This document shows, in pieces, positions 58,576-64,000 of a stretch of 64,000 nucleotides of DNA (positions within the stretch are counted from its first letter, which is position 1; the number at the start of each line of letters is the position of its first letter). The notes below the pieces were generated by a model. That model was not told where the DNA came from. It made no database searches and saw only the letters and a list, made by a program, of their open reading frames with translations. Source of the stretch: Budorcas taxicolor. Lineage: Eukaryota; Chordata; Mammalia; Artiodactyla; Bovidae. The position numbers and the translations under genes are program-made. The stretch is taken from positions 59,544,724 to 59,608,723 of the forward strand of contig NC_068935.1 of NCBI RefSeq assembly GCF_023091745.1. The letters run 5' to 3'.

Positions 58576-59185
58576 AAGTTCAGTTCAGTTCAGTCACTCA
58601 ATCATGTCCAACTTTTTGCGACCCCACGGACAGCAGCACACCAGGCCTCCCTGTCCATCATCAACTCCTGGAGTCTACCCAAACTCATGTTCACTGAGTC
58701 AATGATGCCATCCAACCATCTCACCCCCATCATCCCCTTCTCTTCCTGCCTTCAATCTTGGCCAGCATCAGGGTCTTTTCAAATGACTCAACTCTTTGCA
58801 TAAGGTGGCCAAAGTATTGGAGTTTCAGCTTCAACATCAGTCCCTCCAATGAATACTCAGGACTGATCTCCTTTAGGATGGACTGGTTGGATCTCCTTGC
58901 AGCCCAAGGGACTCTCAAGAGTCTTCTCCAACACCAGAGTTCAAAAGCATCAATTCTTCTGTGCTCAGCTTTCTTTATAGTCCAAATCTCACATCCATAC
59001 ATGACTACTGGAAAAACCATAGCCTTGGCTAGACAGACCTTTGTTGGCAAAGTAATAACTCTGCTTTTTAATATGCTGTCTAGGTTGGTCATAACTTTCC
59101 TTCCAAGGAATAAGCATCTTTTAATTTCATGGCTGCAGTCACCATCTGCAGTGATTTTGGAGCCCAAAAAATAAAGTCTGCCACT
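58576..59185 (-). mobile_element. BovB LINE 3' end
   Basis: An antisense copy of about 610 bp runs from the gttcagttcagtcactc end to 'ataaagtctgccactgt'. On the minus strand the terminal ORF segment is open over about 145 codons (58730-59167). TTGCTC occurs at both edges (58569-58574 and 59186-59191) as a possible short target duplication. Confidence 0.93.
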
Positions 59186-59810
59186 GTTGCTCTGATGACT
59201 CCCAAATTAAACTTACTCTGAAATTCTTAGTCAGAAACTCACTCAAATTCTCCTCAATTTTGATTTTTCTCATTATCTGAAAATGAGCTATGTATTTAAT
59301 TATTTTTCTGCCAGATTTACAGCTTCTGGCAAGGGCAATACTCTCTTAAAAGGAGAAAATTTCCCATCTCTTACTGTTTATCATTCGCTATAGAGAATTA
59401 GATAGAACTATATGAAGATGCACATAGAACAGGCATTTTAAAAATATAAACACCTTCTGTTAGAAGGATCTTGTCTTTAGGAAGCTATTATTGTGCTTTA
59501 TATTAGCTCTGTCTTGGCTTGTCTTATGGATAATTTAGGAAACAGATGTTAATGTTTCAACCTAATGACAAAGAAATTAGTCTAAAATGGTGAAATAACG
59601 TTTGCTTCCTAAAATGAAAACTCTATTAAAGGTTAAATCTCCTCCTGATCAGTTAGTACTACTCCATCCCACTCCCCTTCCCCACTTATATACTAGCCCA
59701 AATTAAAGGTTTCAGCTTTTGAAATTACTAAGGGACAGAATAGGAACTATGTCATTTTTTGGGGGGGGAGGAGGCGAAGATCAGAAAACAGAAAGTAAGA
59801 AAATACATAC

Positions 59811-59893
59811 AGCTTCCAAACTTCAGTGGGCAGGCATGCACATCCATAGGAAAATCTTCCAAATGCATGGGACACTCGGCATGAATTGTTAAC
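59811..59893 (-). CDS. GABRA3: GABA-A receptor alpha-3, exon 6: Cys-loop
   Basis: This 83-bp exon supplies the last base of an Arg codon and then LTIHAECPMHLEDFPMDVHA and CPLKFGS, ending with the first base of a Tyr codon. The two cysteines 13 residues apart are the signature disulphide loop of pentameric ligand-gated channels, which contacts the membrane domain and transmits gating. The acceptor is ttcttccttttag and the donor is AGCT|GTATGT (last exon base T, so a moderately weak donor). The length and the 1/1 phase match the family. The upstream exon lies beyond the window. Confidence 0.97.
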
Positions 59894-60249
59894 CTAAAAG
59901 GAAGAACAAAACATGAAATTAAGCTAAAATGAATGGTATTAAACATGGAGCTCAGTTTCCATTCACCAGCAGTGTAGTGCTGCTAAAAAAAAACAATAAT
60001 TTGTTTGTTTAGGTTCACTGAGATCTAAGATTTTATGAACACAAGGGATGGATTAACTGAACTAGAGAGCCTCTCAAAGCAGCATTCAGTATTCAGATTT
60101 TTAGATCAGATATGAATCCACTTTACCACCTTTAGGAAAACAAATATCATTTATCTGCCCTAGCTGAGCTCCCTTAGCTACCTCCCCACCAAAGAAGCAT
60201 GGAAACACCAGGTTCTGAGTCATTCAGTCCTGATAGCAGTTTAATTGCA

Positions 60250-60475
60250 TGTGTGAGTGTATGCTCAGTCAGTCAGTTGTGTCTGACTCTTTGAAACTCC
60301 ATGGACTATAGCCTGCCAGGTTCCTCTGTCCATGGAATTTTCCAGGCAGGAATACTGGAGTAGGTTGCCATTTCCTTCTCCAGGGATCTCCCCACCCAGA
60401 GATCAAATTCGCCTCTCTTGCATCTCCCACATTGGCAGGCAGATTCTTTACCACTGCACCACCTTGGAAGCCCAG
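60250..60475 (-). mobile_element. Bov-tA SINE
   Basis: A near full-length antisense copy runs from 'gtgagtgtatgctcagtcag' to 'ccaccttggaagccc'. Clear flanking duplications were not resolved. Confidence 0.9.
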
Positions 60476-62050
60476 CAGTTTATTTCTAAAATAATGCTCC
60501 TCAGCAGGCTATCGTGTGAATTAAAAAATTTAGAGACTGCACTGGAGAGGAAGGATGTGTAGAAAGGATATCTTTAACCTGATAATAAGCACAAAAGATG
60601 GTTCTGCTGAAGGTGATTCTTGGAGCACACATACACACATTTGCACATTCATGTATACACACAGCAGCTGGTGAGAAAAAAAAAATTACAAAGTTTATGG
60701 AGGACATCAAACATCTTAGAGGTCAAGTATGAAGAACTCATGTGCTCTTAATAGGGATTACACGTAGGAGAGACTGTTCATGGATTCCTCAATGGAAATC
60801 TGGATTGGATAAGACTTGCCATACCCACATACTCATTCCCTGGCATTACTCTGTCTAAATAATCAATTCCAAAATTTCCCGCCTTTTTCCTTCATTTATT
60901 TTGAGCCACAACTTTCTTTGTCCTAGGAAGTAACCTGCTATGTGGAAATGGGAATCGCACAGCAAAAATTCAATTATTTGACAGCTAACTCTGATGAGCT
61001 TTTTCTAGCTAACCTGTATACCTCCTGGTTATACTGGATTCAATCCCTGCCATCCTTTTAAGAGTTTTAGGTGGCCAACTGGCGAGAATCCTATCCTAGC
61101 TAACTGTTAAACTTGATAAATGTGTACCACCTCATAAATGATCACAGTAGCAGTAATGGATACTGCTCAAAGCAGGCTGACTAAAGCAAACATTCTCAGG
61201 TATTTATTAACGAGAACTCTAGGCTGGAAGGCAGAAACCAAGTGTGTGCCCTTTAGCAAATATTTACCCATCTCTTATTTTCCATTTCCTTATCTAAACA
61301 GTAAGAGGTTAAAACTAGATGGCAAGTATCCTTGCAGCTCTAACTAACCCCTTGGATATTTATAAAATTTCCCATGTGTCTTGGACAAAAGCTCAATTCT
61401 CAAGTCAGCCTGCAATATCCCACCAATCTACTCTATTCTTAAGGCATAAGTAGGGAGTTTTACGACGCAGAGAACCTGATAAAGAGAAATGTATTTCATT
61501 GAGAAGCCTGTTCCTGTTGGATACATAACAGACTTCATGAGGGCTTAATAAACTGTGTTCCTTTTCTCCACTTATATTAGTATTTCCAAGATACTGCCTA
61601 TTATGAGTAATGCCAAGGGGAAATTCTGTCTACCCTGTTGTCCTGAGGGCATGGCAAATATAACCACAACAAATAGATTATCAAAGCCAAGATACTAAAG
61701 GTACTGATTTCTGTTTAGGAGCAGAACTGAATTATAATAGCTTTCCTATTTTCATTCCCATCCACTTTATACCCATTCTACCTAAGCACAGAGAAGTAAT
61801 GATAAAGCAGATGTTGGTGGGAGTAGGGTACTTCAAAAGCCAGATTATGCTGTGGTCTTTTCACTGGTACTTAAATGCATCCTAATACCTTCTCTCCTCC
61901 TTGTTACAACTTTTAAGACCCCTTCAAGCTTTTTATGCAGCAGAAAGCACCCAGACTAAACTTAGGCTAATATACTCATCACCACAATCTGTGCCACAAA
62001 ATATCCATCCTCTTCAAAACTTTGCTTCTAGCCTCTTTTATTATTATGTT

Positions 62051-62231
62051 GAAAGTGAAAGTCACTCAGTCATGTCTGACTCTTTGCGACCCCATGAACT
62101 ATACAGTCCATGGAATTTTCCAGGGCAGAATACTGGAGTGGGTAGCCTTTCCCTTCTCCAGGGGATCTTCCCAACCCAGGTCCCCCACACTGAAGGCAGA
62201 TTCTTTACCAGCTGAGCCACGAGGGAAACCC
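62051..62231 (-). mobile_element. Bov-tA SINE
   Basis: A 181-bp antisense copy flanked by the perfect 12-bp duplication TATTATTATGTT (62039-62050 and 62232-62243). It is slightly internally deleted in the head region. Confidence 0.95.
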
Positions 62232-62334
62232 TATTATTATGTTATTAAATTAAATTATTATTTTGTGACAAAACACTTGACATAAGATCCACCCACCTAG
62301 TAAATTTTAAGTATTTAACACAGTATTTTTAATT

Positions 62335-63060
62335 TGCCCGAATAGATATTAGTCCAAAGAAGACATACAAAATGGTTAACAGGGACTTGAAAAGATACTC
62401 AACATGTCTACTCATCAGGGAAATGCAGATTAAAACCACAATGCGATATCATTCACATTTGTTAGAACAGCTGTCATCAAAAAAGATAAGAGATAACAAG
62501 TGTTGGTGAGGATGTGGAAAAAAGAGAATCCTCCTACACTGTTGGTGGGAATGTAAATTGGTACAGCCCCTATGGAAAACAGTAGAGAGGCACCTCAAAA
62601 ATTAAAAATAGAACTACCATGTGATCCAGCAATCCCACTTCTGGTTCTCTGTCCAAACAAATTGAAATGAAGGTATCAAAGAGATATCTGCACTCCCATG
62701 TTTTATTGCAAAATTACTCACAATAGCCAAGAGATAGAAGCAAACGAAATGTCCATTAACAAATAAGTGGTTAAGAAAATGTACATACATACAATGGAAT
62801 ATTATCCAGCCTCAGAAAGAAGAAATCCTACCATTTGCAACAACACTGATGAACTTGCAGGACATCATGCTAAGTGAAATAAGGTGGACAAAGACAAATA
62901 CTGTAAAATTTCACCCATGTGTGAAATCTAAAATAGTCAAATTCACAGAATGAGAGAACAGAATGGTGGTTGCCATGAGCTGGAGTGAACTGGGAGGTAT
63001 TAGTGAAAGGGTACTAAATTTCAGTTACACAAGATGAATGAGACTTACAGATATATGAGA
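62335..63060 (+). mobile_element. Old L1 3' end
   Basis: L1 ORF2 C-terminal markers are present ('gaaaagatactcaacatgtc', 'ggtgggaatgtaaattggta', 'catgtgatccagcaatccca', 'caatggaatattatccagcc'), followed by 3' UTR. It is cut at about 63060 by a BovB copy. Confidence 0.88.
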
Positions 63061-63061
63061 C

Positions 63062-63556
63062 AGCGTATTAGAAAGCAGAGACAGTACTTCACTAACAAAA
63101 GCCTGTATAGTCAAAGCTATGGCTTTTTCAATAGTCATGTATGGATGTGAGAGTTGGACCATAAAGAAGGCTGAGCATCAAAGAACTGATGTTTTCAAAC
63201 TGGTCCTGGGGAAGACTCTTGAGAGTCCCTTGGACAGCAAAGAGATCAAACCAGTCAATCCTAAAGGAAATCAACCCTGAATATTCATTGGAAGGACTGA
63301 TGCTAAAGCTGAAGCTCCAATACTTTGGCCACCTGATGTGAAGAGCTGACTCATTAGAAAAGACCCTGATGCTGAGAAAGATTGAGGTTAGGAGGAGAAG
63401 GGGGTGACAGAGGATGAGATGGTTGGATGGCATCACTGACTCAACGGACATGAGTTTTAGCAAACTCCAGGAGACAATGAAGGACAGGGAAGCCTGGCGT
63501 GCTGCAGCCCATGGGGTCGCAAAGAATCTGACACAACTTAGCGAGTGAACAACAAC
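63062..63556 (+). mobile_element. BovB LINE 3' end
   Basis: It begins in the BovB ORF end at 'acagcgtattagaaagcaga' and ends 'cttagcgagtgaacaacaac'. It abuts the L1 at 62335-63060 directly. Multiple changes break the frame. Confidence 0.9.
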
Positions 63557-63805
63557 TAGTCTTCAGTTGGCTTTTCAAAAAAGGTCCAAGACCCCTCAAA
63601 ATGTGACAATCAGATTACAGGAACTGAGTCCCAGCCAAGTTTTGTTCTGTTTTGATTCCTATGCAGAGAGCAAACAGGAAGTAAAAGGCAATATAGGAAA
63701 TCATTTTCTTTGGGGATGAAAGATATAGATGGGAATACAGATGGAAGGAGATGTGTTTAAGCCCTTCACACACGCATATACATACCCACACCCTCCTCAG
63801 GTATT

Positions 63806-64000
63806 CAGAGAAGGCAATGGCACCCCACTCCAGTACTCTTGACTGGAAAATCCCATGGACAGAGGAACCTGGTTGGCTGCAGTCCATGGGGTCGCTAAGA
63901 GTCGGACACGACTGAGTGACTTCACTTTCACTTCTCACTTTCATGCGTTGGAGAAGGAAATGGCACCCCACTCCAGTGTTCTTGCCTGGAGAATCCCAGG
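63806..64000 (+). mobile_element. Bov-A2-type SINE, dimeric, cut by the window edge
   Basis: A first unit (63806-63943) starts 'gagaaggcaatggcacccca' and ends 'actttcacttctcactttca'. A second unit starts 'ggagaaggaaatggcacccc' at about 63952 and runs off the window. This two-unit arrangement is typical of Bov-A2. Confidence 0.88.

Larger units (their letters stand above)
39187..59810 (-). other. GABRA3: GABRA3 intron 6
   Basis: The intron is 20.6 kb, with donor GTATGT next to exon 6. It is dominated by the L1/BovB nest at 42759-52090 plus other copies listed separately. Unassigned stretches: 40563-42522, AT-rich with no element recognised; 52091-52369; 52678-53170; 53481-53871; 53955-54020; 55691-56086; 56281-56714; 57151-57231; 57471-57760; 59192-59810, ending in a G-rich run at 59761-59768 close to exon 6. 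Confidence 0.9.
59894..64000 (-). other. GABRA3: GABRA3 intron 5 (partial)
   Basis: This is the intron preceding exon 6; it runs off the right edge. Recognised repeats are listed separately. 59894-60249 and 60476-62038 show no element I can name, apart from a weak MIR-like stretch near 61210-61345 ('gaggttaaaactagatggca'). Confidence 0.88.

Noticed and set aside
59894..64000. GABRA3-hosted microRNAs (miR-105/miR-767 cluster known from the human gene).
   Set aside because: That cluster lies in a more 5' intron in human. I did not notice its mature sequences here, although I read by eye and did not run a search.

Overview
This is a piece of a ruminant genome (cattle, sheep, goat or a close relative; the species cannot be fixed from sequence alone). 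The evidence is the density of ruminant-specific retroposons: BovB LINEs, Bov-tA/Bov-A2 tRNA-derived SINEs and a CHR-type cetartiodactyl SINE. The only cellular gene I can identify is GABRA3, the GABA-A receptor alpha-3 subunit, on the minus strand. GABRA3 is X-linked in placental mammals, so the window is probably from the X chromosome.

Five GABRA3 coding exons are present, all with consensus GT/AG borders and a continuous reading frame: 59811-59893, 39043-39186, 18940-19092, 13899-14110 and 299-634 (stop at 299-301). Using the usual ten-exon numbering these are exons 6-10. They encode about the last 308 residues: Cys-loop, benzodiazepine loops B and C, the four membrane segments, the cytoplasmic loop and the C-terminus. 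Upstream exons lie beyond position 64000, and the 3' UTR runs off the left edge.

The rest is intron. Exon 9 carries the genomic ATA codon of the known A-to-I edited Ile/Met site. A short exonic hairpin surrounds it, and a strong imperfect intronic duplex lies 140 nt downstream (13745-13876), which I could fold by hand. This is the most functional non-coding signal in the window.

Intron 7 (19093-39042) holds a decayed gammaretrovirus-like provirus (about 21257-30504): 5' LTR, gag, pro, pol, polypurine tract and a truncated 3' LTR, with no room for env. It is interrupted by a solo LTR with a perfect 4-bp target duplication, two or more SINEs and two BovB copies. Intron 6 (39187-59810) holds a nested stack: an old L1 split by a BovB, which is split by a younger L1, which contains an antisense BovB piece. 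The two middle insertions are bounded by perfect target-site duplications. The remaining introns contain scattered L1, L2, MIR, BovB and SINE copies and stretches with no recognisable content.

No new protein-coding system was found. The points worth follow-up are the editing architecture around exon 9, inverted ruminant repeats flanking that exon, the twin-primed BovB, the four-level nest, and a GC-rich unassigned block at 19641-20960.
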